Below, one piece after another: positions 46,653-54,866 of a stretch of 64,000 nucleotides of DNA. The stretch is from Phytopseudomonas daroniae (lineage in GTDB: Bacteria; Pseudomonadota; Gammaproteobacteria; Pseudomonadales; Pseudomonadaceae). The translations under genes were made by a program, and so were the position numbers. Below the pieces are notes generated by a model. That model did no database searches. It was not told where the DNA came from and saw nothing but the letters and a program-made list of their open reading frames with translations. Numbering within the stretch: the stretch's first letter is position 1; every line of letters begins with the position of its first letter. The stretch is from positions 124,001-188,000 of the forward strand of contig NZ_QJUI01000004.1 in NCBI RefSeq assembly GCF_004327285.1, in the 5' to 3' direction.

Positions 46653-48134
46653 ATGCGATTTTCCGTTGTACCCGCCGTACGGAGGCTGCGCATCCTCCGC
46701 CCTTTGGTTCTCGCCTGCCTCGTACTGCCCGCCGCCCTGCCCACTCATGCGGCAACCAGCGCCAATCTCCCCGAAAGCGTGGTCAAGAGTCTCAACGCCA
46801 ACAAGATCGGCCAGCAGTCATTGTCGGTGGTCACCCTGCCGCTGACCGGCCCGGGCAATGGCACCTTATTCAATGCCGACGTCTCGGTGAATCCGGCTTC
46901 GACCATGAAGCTGCTGACCACTTTCGCCGCGCTGGAGCTGCTCGGCCCGACCTATCAGTGGAAAACCGAATTCTATACCGACGGCCAACTCAAGGACGGT
47001 GTGCTCAACGGCAATCTGTACCTCAAGGGCGGCGGCGACCCCAAGCTGAACATGGAGAAACTCTGGCTGCTGCTGCGTGACCTGCGAACCAACGGCGTAC
47101 GCCAGGTGACCGGCGACCTGGTGCTCGATCGCAGCTATTTCGTGCAACCGGATCTGCCGGCCTTCGACGACGATGGCGGCGATGCCAACAAGCCTTATCT
47201 GGTCACGCCCGACTCGCTGCTGGTCAACCTCAAGGCCCTGCGCTTCATCGCCCGCGCCGAGAGCGGCAAGGTCACCGTTGCCGCCGAACCACCCCTGACC
47301 GGCCTGACCATGGACAACCAGGTCAAGGTACTCAAGGCCGGTAAATGCCCGGCCTGGCCGGACGTACGCTACAACCCCGTGAAAGAGTTCGACGGTACGC
47401 GGGTGATCGTCACCGGCCAGTTGATGGATGGCTGCAGTGCCCAGACCTATCTGTCGCTGCTCGACCATCCCGGTTATGCCGCAGGTGCCGTGCGCGCCAT
47501 CTTCCAGGAGCTGGGCGGCAGCATCATGGGCAAGAACCGCCAGGCCGATGTGCCCAAGAGCGCAAGCCTGCTGGCGCGTGCCTTTTCGCCCGATCTGGTG
47601 GAAGTCATCCGCGACATCAACAAGTACAGCAACAACACCATGGCCCGGCAATTGTTCCTGAGCATCGGCGCGCAGAACCGCAACGAAGCGGATGTCGACG
47701 ATGCGCACGCCGCGCAGCGGGTGATCCGCGCCTGGCTGGCACGCAAGGGCATTACCGCGCCGCAACTGGTGATGGAAAACGGCTCCGGGCTGTCCCGTGC
47801 GGAACGCCTGAGCGCTCGAGAAATGGGCCGCATCCTGGAAGCCGCCTGGAAGAGCCCCTACGCCGCCGAGTTCATCAGTTCCATGCCGATCGTCGCGCTG
47901 GACGGCACCATGCGCAAACGCCTGCGCAACACACCGATGGCCGGCCAGGCGCACATCAAGACCGGCACCCTGAACAACGTGCGCGCCATCGCCGGCTTCA
48001 GCCGCGACAGCAATGGCAACAGCTGGGCCGTGGTGGCGATCCTCAACGACCCGAAACCCTGGGGCGCCTCGGCGATCCTCGATCAGGTGCTGCTCGACCT
48101 ATACAAGCAGCCCAGGATCGCGGCCAAGCCCTGA
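46653..48134 (+). CDS. dacB: D-alanyl-D-alanine carboxypeptidase/endopeptidase (PBP4 type)
   Basis: A 493-residue periplasmic penicillin-binding protein of class C. It has a signal peptide (about 1-33, ending THA), SxxK in PASTMK (Ser83, Lys86), SxN in YSNNTM near 332, and KTG in HIKTGTL near 445. The large insertion between SxxK and SxN is the PBP4 domain II/III region. It trims D-Ala and opens crosslinks in peptidoglycan. GGGAG precedes ATG 46653; the longer frame from 46524 has no support. Soluble PBP4-type enzymes signal to AmpC control in pseudomonads. Confidence 0.95.
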   Translation: MRFSVVPAVRRLRILRPLVLACLVLPAALPTHAATSANLPESVVKSLNANKIGQQSLSVVTLPLTGPGNGTLFNADVSVNPASTMKLLTTFAALELLGPTYQWKTEFYTDGQLKDGVLNGNLYLKGGGDPKLNMEKLWLLLRDLRTNGVRQVTGDLVLDRSYFVQPDLPAFDDDGGDANKPYLVTPDSLLVNLKALRFIARAESGKVTVAAEPPLTGLTMDNQVKVLKAGKCPAWPDVRYNPVKEFDGTRVIVTGQLMDGCSAQTYLSLLDHPGYAAGAVRAIFQELGGSIMGKNRQADVPKSASLLARAFSPDLVEVIRDINKYSNNTMARQLFLSIGAQNRNEADVDDAHAAQRVIRAWLARKGITAPQLVMENGSGLSRAERLSAREMGRILEAAWKSPYAAEFISSMPIVALDGTMRKRLRNTPMAGQAHIKTGTLNNVRAIAGFSRDSNGNSWAVVAILNDPKPWGASAILDQVLLDLYKQPRIAAKP

Positions 48135-48158
48135 ACCTGGCTGTAGAGCTGGTCAAAG

Positions 48159-48213
48159 GCGGTAGTGGACAGTTGATTTGCTGGGCTGAAGCCCAGCCTA
48201 CGTCCGCTACCGC
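48159..48213. repeat. REP-like palindrome after dacB
   Basis: Outer arms GCGGTAGTGGAC and GTCCGCTACCGC (one mismatch) enclose an inner hairpin CTGGGCT/AGCCCAG. The stretch CCTACGTCCGCT-CCGCTTT also occurs near 35747-35766 in the family 3 MITE, so the two share a module. It may also end dacB transcription. Confidence 0.65.
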
Positions 48214-48254
48214 TTTAATGCCGCAGATGGGTGACGCGACGGCTCGGCTGCCGG

Positions 48255-50501
48255 TTACTTGGCCATCAACTTCCACGCGCGGTGGATCTTGGCGTTACGG
48301 GCGAAGTCCGGATCGAGGGTCGTAGCGGTGACCTCTTCCACCTGGTAACGCGACGGCAACTGCTCGTCGAGCAGGAACTTGCGGAAGTTGTTGGAGAAGT
48401 ACAACACGCCACCCGGCGCCAGACGCGCCATGGCCAGATCCAGCAGTTGCACATGGTCACGCTGGACGTCGAACACACCTTCCATGCGCTTGGAGTTCGA
48501 GAAGGTCGGCGGGTCGATGAAGATCAGCTCGTACTCGCCACGATCATCAGCCAGCCAGCTCATCACATCGCCCTGCTCCAGGCGGTTCTTGTCGGAAAAC
48601 CCGTTGAGCGACAGGTTGCGCCGCGCCCAGTCTAGATAGGTCTTCGACAGGTCGACGCTGGTGGTGCTGCGCGCACCGCCCTTGGCTGCATGCACACTGG
48701 CCGTGGCGGTGTAGCAGAACAGGTTGAGGAAACGCTTGCCCGCCGCTTCCTTCTGAATGCGCAGGCGCAACGGACGATGGTCGAGAAACAGCCCGGTATC
48801 CAGATAGTCGGTCAGGTTGACCAGCAGCTTGATGCCGCCCTCCTTCACTTCCATGAACTGACCTTGCGCGGCCTGCCGTTCATATTGCTTGGTGCCGCTC
48901 TGCCGCTCGCGGCGCTTGATCACCACCTTGCTCTTGTCGATGCCCAGCGCCTGGGGAATGGCTGCCAACGCATCGAACAGGCGAGCCTGGGCCTTTTCCG
49001 GGTCGATCGAACGCGGCGCAGCATATTCCTGCACGTGCACCCAATCGTGATACAGATCGACGGCCAGGGCGTACTCGGGCATATCGGCATCGTACAGGCG
49101 ATAGCAGTCAATGCCTTCGCGGCGCGCCCACTTGCCCAGCAGCTTGAGGTTCTTCTGCAGACGGTTGGCGAACATCTGCCCGCCTTCACTCAAGCGTGCC
49201 TGCTCGACTGGAGCCGCTGCCGGCTTGATCGGATTGCCGTTGCGGTTGAGCTTCGGCTCTTCGGCCTGCAGTTCGTTCTGCTCGCGCTCCCGCTCACGCT
49301 GTTCGGGCGTGCGACGTTCGCCGGTGACGAACTGCTCGGGTTGCACCTTGATCAACAGCAGCTTGCACGGCAAGGCGCCGTTCCAGAACGCGTACTGTTT
49401 GTGGCTGCGGATGCCCATGCGCTTGCCCAGGTCGGGCGCCCCGGTGAATACCGCGGCTTCCCAGCCCATGCAGGCCTGACGCAGGCGTTCGCCAAGGTTC
49501 TGGTAGAGGTACAACAGGCTCGCCTCATCGCCCAGGCGCTCGCCGTAGGGCGGGTTGCTGATCACCAGACCTTTCTGGTTCTGGTCAGGCCGCGGCTCGA
49601 AGGTCGCCACTTCGCCCTGGTAGACCTTGATCCAGTCGCTCAGCCCGGCCCGATCGATGTTGTTGCGGGCAGGCTGGATCAGCCGCGGGTCGGCTTCGTA
49701 ACCGCGGATCCACAGCGGCGGTTTGGCCAGACCGGCAGCAGCACGCTCCTCGGCCTCGGCGCGCAAACGGTTCCAGGTGGCCGGCACATGCCCGAGCCAG
49801 TTGCTGAAGCCCCACTGCTCGCGAGTCAGGTTCGGCGCGATGTCGGCAGCGATCATCGCCGCCTCCACCAGGAAGGTACCCACACCGCACATGGGATCAG
49901 CCAGCGCGCCACCTTCAGCGGCGATGCGTGGCCAACCGGCGCGGATCAGCACCGCGGCGGCCAGGTTCTCCTTCAGTGGAGCGGCGCCCTGCTGTAGACG
50001 ATAACCGCGTTGATGCAGGCTGTGGCCGGACAGATCCAGCGACAGTATCGCCTCACCGCGATCCAGGCGCAGATGCACGCGCATATCCGGATTGAGCTTG
50101 TCCACCGATGGGCGGGTGCCGTCGGCCTGGCGCAGCTTGTCGACGATGGCGTCCTTGACCTTCAGCGCACCGAAATGGGTGTTGTCGATGCCCGAACCAT
50201 TACCACTGAACTCCACGGCCAGGCTGCCGCTCGGCTGCAGATGCTCGAACCAGTCGACGTCGAGTACGCCCTGATACAGGGTCTCCGCATCACGCACCGG
50301 AAAACGCGCCAGCACCAGCAGCACCCGGTTGGCCAGACGCGACCACAGGCACAGGCGATAAGCCGTCTCCATGCTGGCCACACCGCGGATTGCCGAGGTG
50401 TGCTCACGGGCCTGTTCCAGGCCCAACGCTTTGGCTTCCTCGAGTAGCAGGCCTTCGAGCCCCTTGGGGCAAGTGAGGAAGAGTTCGTTATCGTCCGACA
50501 T
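48255..50501 (-). CDS. rlmL: Bifunctional 23S rRNA methyltransferase RlmKL
   Basis: A 748-residue fusion protein. The N-terminal half has a THUMP domain (about 45-155) and an RlmL m2G2445 methyltransferase domain with ADPMCGVGTFLVEAA and the catalytic SNPPYGER; the C-terminal half is the RlmK m7G2069 domain with NLFCYTATASVHAAKGGA and IDPPTFSNSKRM. ATG 50501 (MSDDNELFLTCPKGLEGLL) matches the family start; the 45-codon upstream extension lacks coding character. It modifies 23S rRNA at two positions of helix 74 during 50S assembly. Confidence 0.96.
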   Translation of the reverse strand: MSDDNELFLTCPKGLEGLLLEEAKALGLEQAREHTSAIRGVASMETAYRLCLWSRLANRVLLVLARFPVRDAETLYQGVLDVDWFEHLQPSGSLAVEFSGNGSGIDNTHFGALKVKDAIVDKLRQADGTRPSVDKLNPDMRVHLRLDRGEAILSLDLSGHSLHQRGYRLQQGAAPLKENLAAAVLIRAGWPRIAAEGGALADPMCGVGTFLVEAAMIAADIAPNLTREQWGFSNWLGHVPATWNRLRAEAEERAAAGLAKPPLWIRGYEADPRLIQPARNNIDRAGLSDWIKVYQGEVATFEPRPDQNQKGLVISNPPYGERLGDEASLLYLYQNLGERLRQACMGWEAAVFTGAPDLGKRMGIRSHKQYAFWNGALPCKLLLIKVQPEQFVTGERRTPEQREREREQNELQAEEPKLNRNGNPIKPAAAPVEQARLSEGGQMFANRLQKNLKLLGKWARREGIDCYRLYDADMPEYALAVDLYHDWVHVQEYAAPRSIDPEKAQARLFDALAAIPQALGIDKSKVVIKRRERQSGTKQYERQAAQGQFMEVKEGGIKLLVNLTDYLDTGLFLDHRPLRLRIQKEAAGKRFLNLFCYTATASVHAAKGGARSTTSVDLSKTYLDWARRNLSLNGFSDKNRLEQGDVMSWLADDRGEYELIFIDPPTFSNSKRMEGVFDVQRDHVQLLDLAMARLAPGGVLYFSNNFRKFLLDEQLPSRYQVEEVTATTLDPDFARNAKIHRAWKLMAK

Positions 50502-50923
50502 CAGAGATCCAGTGCCAAAAGGCAGTAATGGGTTGGCCGCAACAGAAGGCACAACCAAAATAAGTGACAAAAAGTCGCAAAGCGACCCTTCGTCGGAATA
50601 AATAGCGGGTGTAATCGATAGCCATTCACATGGCAAAACACCAGCAAGCGACGCGCAAAGCCCCTGTTAGCGCGACTTCTGCCCAAGCTCGATAAAAAAT
50701 CACACCGAGCTTATGGCCTCACCCGCAAAAGCGTTACGTCCTTATGACAAATCGATCATTCACACAGGTTCATGCATTCGATAGAAATCTACCCAGGCTT
50801 TCGTCGCAACGACGATGGCACAGGAGGCTCGCGACGCCGGCAGCGGACTCCGCGGCAGAACCTTCTGCCTGACCTCCCAGAGGTCTACGGGACATAACAG
50901 TCAACAAGTGAGGGCAACACCCT
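50502..50923. promoter_or_regulatory. Divergent region between rlmL and rmf
   Basis: About 420 bp without a credible gene. It must hold both promoters. The sequence GTCGCAAAGCGAC near 50573-50585 is a short palindrome on the rlmL side. The rmf side (50680-50900) shows no clear sigma-70 box that I can defend. Confidence 0.5.
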
Positions 50924-51139
50924 ATGAGAAGACTTAAGCGTGATCCGTTAGAAAAAGCTTTTTTGCGCGGCTATCAGTACGGTATTAGTGGCAAATCCCG
51001 CGAGCTGTGTCCTTTCACCCTTCCGTCCGTGCGTCAGGCCTGGCTCAATGGCTGGCGTGAAGGCCGCGGTGACAACTGGGACGGTTTGACCGGCACCGCC
51101 GGTATCCATCGACTCAACGAACTTCGAGCTGTCGGCTAA
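50924..51139 (+). CDS. rmf: Ribosome modulation factor
   Basis: A 71-residue basic protein that dimerises 70S ribosomes into inactive 100S particles in stationary phase. Conserved features: MRRLKRDPLEKAFLRGYQYG at the start, CPF in the middle, and VRQAWLNGWREGRGDNWDGL. The GAGGG upstream of ATG 50924 serves as ribosome binding site. It is a single gene with its own terminator, as is usual for rmf. Length is slightly longer than in E. coli (55) but standard for pseudomonads. Confidence 0.97.
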   Translation: MRRLKRDPLEKAFLRGYQYGISGKSRELCPFTLPSVRQAWLNGWREGRGDNWDGLTGTAGIHRLNELRAVG

Positions 51140-51198
51140 ATCAGGGACCTACCGACTTCACCAAGCACGCTCCATCCGAGCGGCGGGCGCAAGCCCAG

Positions 51199-51226
51199 GG
51201 GCTCCCTAAGGGAGCCCTTTTTATTT
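51199..51226 (+). terminator. Rho-independent terminator of rmf
   Basis: GGGCTCCC-TAA-GGGAGCCC followed by TTTTTATTT. It lies 60 bp downstream of the rmf stop and just before the convergent pyrD end. Confidence 0.92.
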
Positions 51227-51233
51227 CCCCTTC

Positions 51234-52256
51234 TCAGCGCCGCGCCGCGGCAATCGCATCCACTGCCTCGCGAATCAGCGCCGGCCCCTTGTAGATGAAA
51301 CCGGAATAGATCTGCACCAGGCTCGCACCCGCGGCAATCTTGTCCGCGGCATGGCGCCCTTCGGTAATACCGCCAGCGGCGATGATCGGCAGACGCCCGC
51401 CCAGCTCGCCAGCCAGCACACTGACCGTATGGGTGCTCTTGTCACGCACCGGCGCACCCGACAGACCACCGGCCTCGTTGGCGAACGCCAGGTTCTCGAC
51501 CCCCTCACGGCTCAGGGTGGTATTGGTGGCGATGACCGCATCCATACCGCTTTCCAGCAGCGCAGCCGCGACCTGAACGGTTTCCTCGTCGGTCATGTCC
51601 GGCGCGATCTTGATCGCCAGGGGCACTCGGCGGCCATGGCTCAGGGTCAACGCGCTCTGACGCTCGTGCAGAGCATCGAGCAACTGTTTGAGCGAATCGC
51701 CGAACTGCAGGCTGCGCAGCCCCGGCGTATTCGGCGAACTGACGTTGACCGTGACGTAGCTGGCGTGGGCGTAGACCTTGTCCAGGCAGATCAGGTAATC
51801 GTCTACCGCCCGCTCGACCGGCGTATCGAAGTTCTTGCCGATGTTGATGCCCAGCACACCGCGAAACCTGGCGGCCTGCACCCGAGCCAGCAGATGATCG
51901 ACGCCATGGTTGTTGAACCCCATGCGATTGATGATCGCCTCGGCTTCGGGCAGACGGAACAGACGTGGCTTGGGGTTGCCTGGCTGCGGACGCGGCGTGA
52001 CCGTGCCGATCTCGACGAAACCGAAACCCAGCCCTGCGAAACCGTCGATGGCATCGCCGTTCTTGTCGAGGCCTGCGGCCAGACCAACCGGGTTGGGGAA
52101 TTGCAGGCCCATCACCGTCACCGGCAGACTGTTCGGCGCCTTGCTCAGATACCCGGCAAGGCCCAGCCGGCCGGCCGCGCCGATCAGGTCGATGGACAAC
52201 TCGTGGGAGGTTTCCGGGGACAGTTTGAACAACAGCTCGCGGGCCAGGTTGTACAT
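51234..52256 (-). CDS. pyrD: Dihydroorotate dehydrogenase (quinone), class 2
   Basis: A 340-residue FMN enzyme that oxidises dihydroorotate to orotate in pyrimidine synthesis, giving electrons to quinone at the inner membrane. Class 2 features: the N-terminal helical membrane-associating part ([20 protein letters not shown]), [13 protein letters not shown], and the catalytic Ser in [11 protein letters not shown] near 175; the C-terminus carries [13 protein letters not shown] and [11 protein letters not shown]. Length and motifs are complete. It stands alone on the minus strand. Confidence 0.97.
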   Translation of the reverse strand: MYNLARELLFKLSPETSHELSIDLIGAAGRLGLAGYLSKAPNSLPVTVMGLQFPNPVGLAAGLDKNGDAIDGFAGLGFGFVEIGTVTPRPQPGNPKPRLFRLPEAEAIINRMGFNNHGVDHLLARVQAARFRGVLGINIGKNFDTPVERAVDDYLICLDKVYAHASYVTVNVSSPNTPGLRSLQFGDSLKQLLDALHERQSALTLSHGRRVPLAIKIAPDMTDEETVQVAAALLESGMDAVIATNTTLSREGVENLAFANEAGGLSGAPVRDKSTHTVSVLAGELGGRLPIIAAGGITEGRHAADKIAAGASLVQIYSGFIYKGPALIREAVDAIAAARR

Positions 52257-52334
52257 GGGCAGACTCAGCTCGTCAGTGGCGAAATCGAAAGGCGCGAATT
52301 ATAGCCGCCCAGACGTCCGCCTAGCGAGGCCCAG

Positions 52335-52381
52335 GGTCTGTTGACGTTTCAGAACAAGCCGCGTTGCCGCGTCAACAGACC
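52335..52381. repeat. MITE-like family 1, internally deleted remnant
   Basis: A 47-bp piece containing only the two ends: GGTCTGTTGACGTTTCAG at left, then a few subterminal bases including AAGCCGCGTTGCCGCG, and CGTCAACAGACC at right. Flanks are CCAG and CTAA. The right flank supplies the stop codon (TAG) of the gene at 52382-52603. Confidence 0.85.
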
Positions 52382-52603
52382 CTAAGGCAGGCGACGCAGG
52401 GAGAGCAACTCACCTTCGCCGTTGAATTGCAGCTCGAAGGAACCATAGATACCTTCATGAGTCAGAAACGGCCGAAAATGATGGGCCGGAATGCTTACCC
52501 GCCGGCCATCGCGACTGAGTGCCTGAATGCGATTGGCCCGCCCCGAATAGACCACCCGCAGGCGCTCTGCCGATAACGCGATATCCAGAACCAGGCTGGC
52601 CAT
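52382..52603 (-). CDS. DUF2835 family small protein
   Basis: A 73-residue protein from ATG 52603 (GGGAG upstream). It matches the small conserved gammaproteobacterial family DUF2835, with the pattern YSGRANRIQALSRDGRRVSIPAHHFRPFLTHEGIYGSFEL and an ending FNGEGELLSLRRL. No function is known. The frame is open to 52717, but without a start signal. Its last codon touches the MITE remnant, so the natural C-terminal residues could have been changed by the insertion, although the length is normal for the family. Confidence 0.82.
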   Translation of the reverse strand: MASLVLDIALSAERLRVVYSGRANRIQALSRDGRRVSIPAHHFRPFLTHEGIYGSFELQFNGEGELLSLRRLP

Positions 52604-52771
52604 GGAGGCTCCCTTGCAAATGAATGAACGGATTCTGCCACAGTGCCACCAGACAGGCGCACTGCCGCTTGGCATTGCAGCACCAGGCGCGACGCTCCCT
52701 CGATACGATCCGTGCAAGACGCTGTCAGCTCTGCCACACTGCAGCGGGCATACCGACGTCCGCGAGTTACC

Positions 52772-53635
52772 ATGAGCCTGCCTGAACAGCCCAGCCCACT
52801 TACCTCACGCTTGACCGCCCTGGCCCAGCGCGTGGGTCTGCTTGGCCGTGGCTGCAAACCGATCTTCGAACGCGCCAGCCAATTGCGCCTGCCCTTCGCC
52901 GCCATCCCGACTTTCGCCGACAACCTTTGCTGGCTCGACGGCCCGCCGCTGCAACGCCTCAAGGATCTGCCCCGTAGCGCCCTGTCCGGCCCGGTACAGG
53001 AAGACAAGGCCGAGGCTCACGCGGCGCTGACCGGCCTGATCGAGGTCGAGCACCGGCAAGTGGAAAAGCTCGACCTGCGCGAGGTCGACAGCCTGGTTCA
53101 TTGCGATGACCGCCACGCCAGCTTCGAGGATTACGCCACCAGTGAAGCCTGCCGGCAGATCCGCATCATCAGCTACAGAGACTTCGTGAAAGTCCTGAGC
53201 CAGGCGTTGCCCGATTTCCCTGACCAGCGCCTCGAGCTTTACCAGGCGCAGTGGCGTGGCGAGCGCCTGTTCTGGGCTGGAGAGCAGCATCCTGAAGCAT
53301 TCGCCAGCGCCGTGGCTTATGCACGACTGCGCGGGCTGGAAATCAGCCTATCGGCGGACATTACCCACTACCGCGTCAGTGCAAACGGCCTGCGCGAGCT
53401 GGAGCAGCACTACCACGCCCTGGCCATGCCCTGCGCGGCCTGGAGCGACGCCGGCTTCATGCAGTTGCTGATGGATCACGATATTCCCTACGCCCGCTTG
53501 AGCTTGCTGCGCACGCCGGACTCTCCCGAGTTTCTGCTGCTGCCCAAGCATTCGCCGCAAGCCTCAGCCCTGGGGGAAGGGTTGTGCCAGGCCGGCGCCC
53601 CGGACATGCTGCGTTATATCCGCGAATTAGACTGA
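52772..53635 (+). CDS. Uncharacterised protein, possibly DUF6685
   Basis: A 287-residue soluble protein from ATG 52772. No signal peptide, membrane helix or catalytic motif recognised. Notable stretches are CKPIFERASQLRLPFAAIPTFADNLCWLDGPPLQ near the N-terminus, and VDSLVHCDDRHASFEDYA in the middle. The composition is normal for the core genome and the reading frame has good third-position GC. It may belong to the pseudomonad DUF6685 family, but that is from memory and uncertain. The next gene follows after 98 bp in the same direction. Confidence 0.65.
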   Translation: MSLPEQPSPLTSRLTALAQRVGLLGRGCKPIFERASQLRLPFAAIPTFADNLCWLDGPPLQRLKDLPRSALSGPVQEDKAEAHAALTGLIEVEHRQVEKLDLREVDSLVHCDDRHASFEDYATSEACRQIRIISYRDFVKVLSQALPDFPDQRLELYQAQWRGERLFWAGEQHPEAFASAVAYARLRGLEISLSADITHYRVSANGLRELEQHYHALAMPCAAWSDAGFMQLLMDHDIPYARLSLLRTPDSPEFLLLPKHSPQASALGEGLCQAGAPDMLRYIRELD

Positions 53636-53733
53636 AAAGCGCCAACCAGACAGCTTTTGTAAAGACTTGCCAGCAATGTCACCGCCGCATTGCTGTCAGT
53701 CTTTATCCCCCCCTATCGTCTGGAGCGTCCCCT

Positions 53734-54732
53734 GTGCGCATAGCCCTCGCCACGTTACTGATCGCTGGCAGCCTGCCAGCCCTGGCTGCCGAAACGCCCA
53801 GCTACGGCCCGGAACTGCAAGGCTTCGATTACCCATACGAGATCAAGCGCTTCACCTTCGACTCCCAAGGCAGCTCGCTGCAGATGGCCTACATGGACGT
53901 GCAGCCGAAAAAAGCCAACGGCCGAACCATGCTGCTGATGCACGGCAAGAATTTCTGCGGCGCGACCTGGGAAGGCAGCATCGCGGCATTGAGCGAAGCC
54001 GGTTACCGCGTCGTGGTGCCTGATCAGGTCGGTTTCTGCAAATCCAGCAAACCCGATCATTACCAGTACAGCTTCCAGCAATTGGCGGGCAACACCCATA
54101 CGCTACTGGAGCAACTGGGTATCGAACGCGTGACGGTCATGGGCCACTCCATGGGCGGCATGCTCGCCACGCGTTATGCCCTGCTCTACCCCGAACAGGT
54201 CGAGCAGTTGGCGATGGTCAACCCGATCGGCCTGGAAGACTGGAAGACCCTCGGCGTACCCTACCTGAGCGTGGATCAGTGGTACCAGCGCGAGCTGAAG
54301 ACCACCGCCGAAGCCAGCCGCAACTACCAGAAGAACACCTATTACGCCGGCCAGTGGCGCCCCGAGTTCGACCGCTGGGTGGATATGCAGGCAGGCATGT
54401 TCAAAGGCGACGGCAAGGAAATCGTCGCCTGGAATTCGGCCCTGACCTACGACATGGTCTACACCCAGCCGGTGGTCTATGAATTCGCCAACCTGAAGAT
54501 GCCCGTGCTGTTGCTGATCGGCGAGAAGGACAATACCGCCATCGGCAAGGACGCAGCCCCCGAAGCGATGCGCAGCAAGCTGGGCGACTACAAGGCGCTG
54601 GGCCCGGCGACAGCGAAACGTATCCCCTACGCGACACTGGTGACCTTCCCGGATCTTGGCCACTCGCCACAGATTCAGGAACCCGAGCGCTTCCACAAGG
54701 CGCTGCTCGAAGGCCTGCGGTTGAAGCCATGA
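53734..54732 (+). CDS. Periplasmic alpha/beta hydrolase
   Basis: A 332-residue alpha/beta hydrolase with a signal peptide (about 1-19, ALA-AE) from GTG 53734, which has GGAG upstream. The nucleophile elbow is GHSMGGM (Ser near 138), the oxyanion region LMHGKNFCG, the acid probably in LIGEKDNTA, and the His in PDLGHSPQ. The signal peptide indicates a periplasmic or secreted location; the substrate (ester, lactone or haloalkane-like) cannot be told. Earlier in-frame starts overlap the preceding gene and would bury the signal peptide. Confidence 0.88.
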   Translation: MRIALATLLIAGSLPALAAETPSYGPELQGFDYPYEIKRFTFDSQGSSLQMAYMDVQPKKANGRTMLLMHGKNFCGATWEGSIAALSEAGYRVVVPDQVGFCKSSKPDHYQYSFQQLAGNTHTLLEQLGIERVTVMGHSMGGMLATRYALLYPEQVEQLAMVNPIGLEDWKTLGVPYLSVDQWYQRELKTTAEASRNYQKNTYYAGQWRPEFDRWVDMQAGMFKGDGKEIVAWNSALTYDMVYTQPVVYEFANLKMPVLLLIGEKDNTAIGKDAAPEAMRSKLGDYKALGPATAKRIPYATLVTFPDLGHSPQIQEPERFHKALLEGLRLKP

Positions 54733-54810
54733 AATGTCGCTGATTGTGGCTCTCCCCGACCAGAGCAGGAGCCCCGACCTCGGGGCGATGCGATCTTAGG
54801 AATCGGAGAT

Positions 54811-54846
54811 AAAAAAACGCCCCGAACCAGTCGGGGCGTTTTCCTT
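54811..54846. terminator. Bidirectional terminator between the hydrolase gene and gdhB
   Basis: Stem ACGCCCCGA/TCGGGGCGT with loop ACCAG, flanked on the left by seven A and on the right by TTTTCCTTT, so it can end transcripts from both directions. It is 20 bp from the gdhB stop. Confidence 0.92.
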
Positions 54847-54866
54847 TCTCACGGCAACCTAGCCGA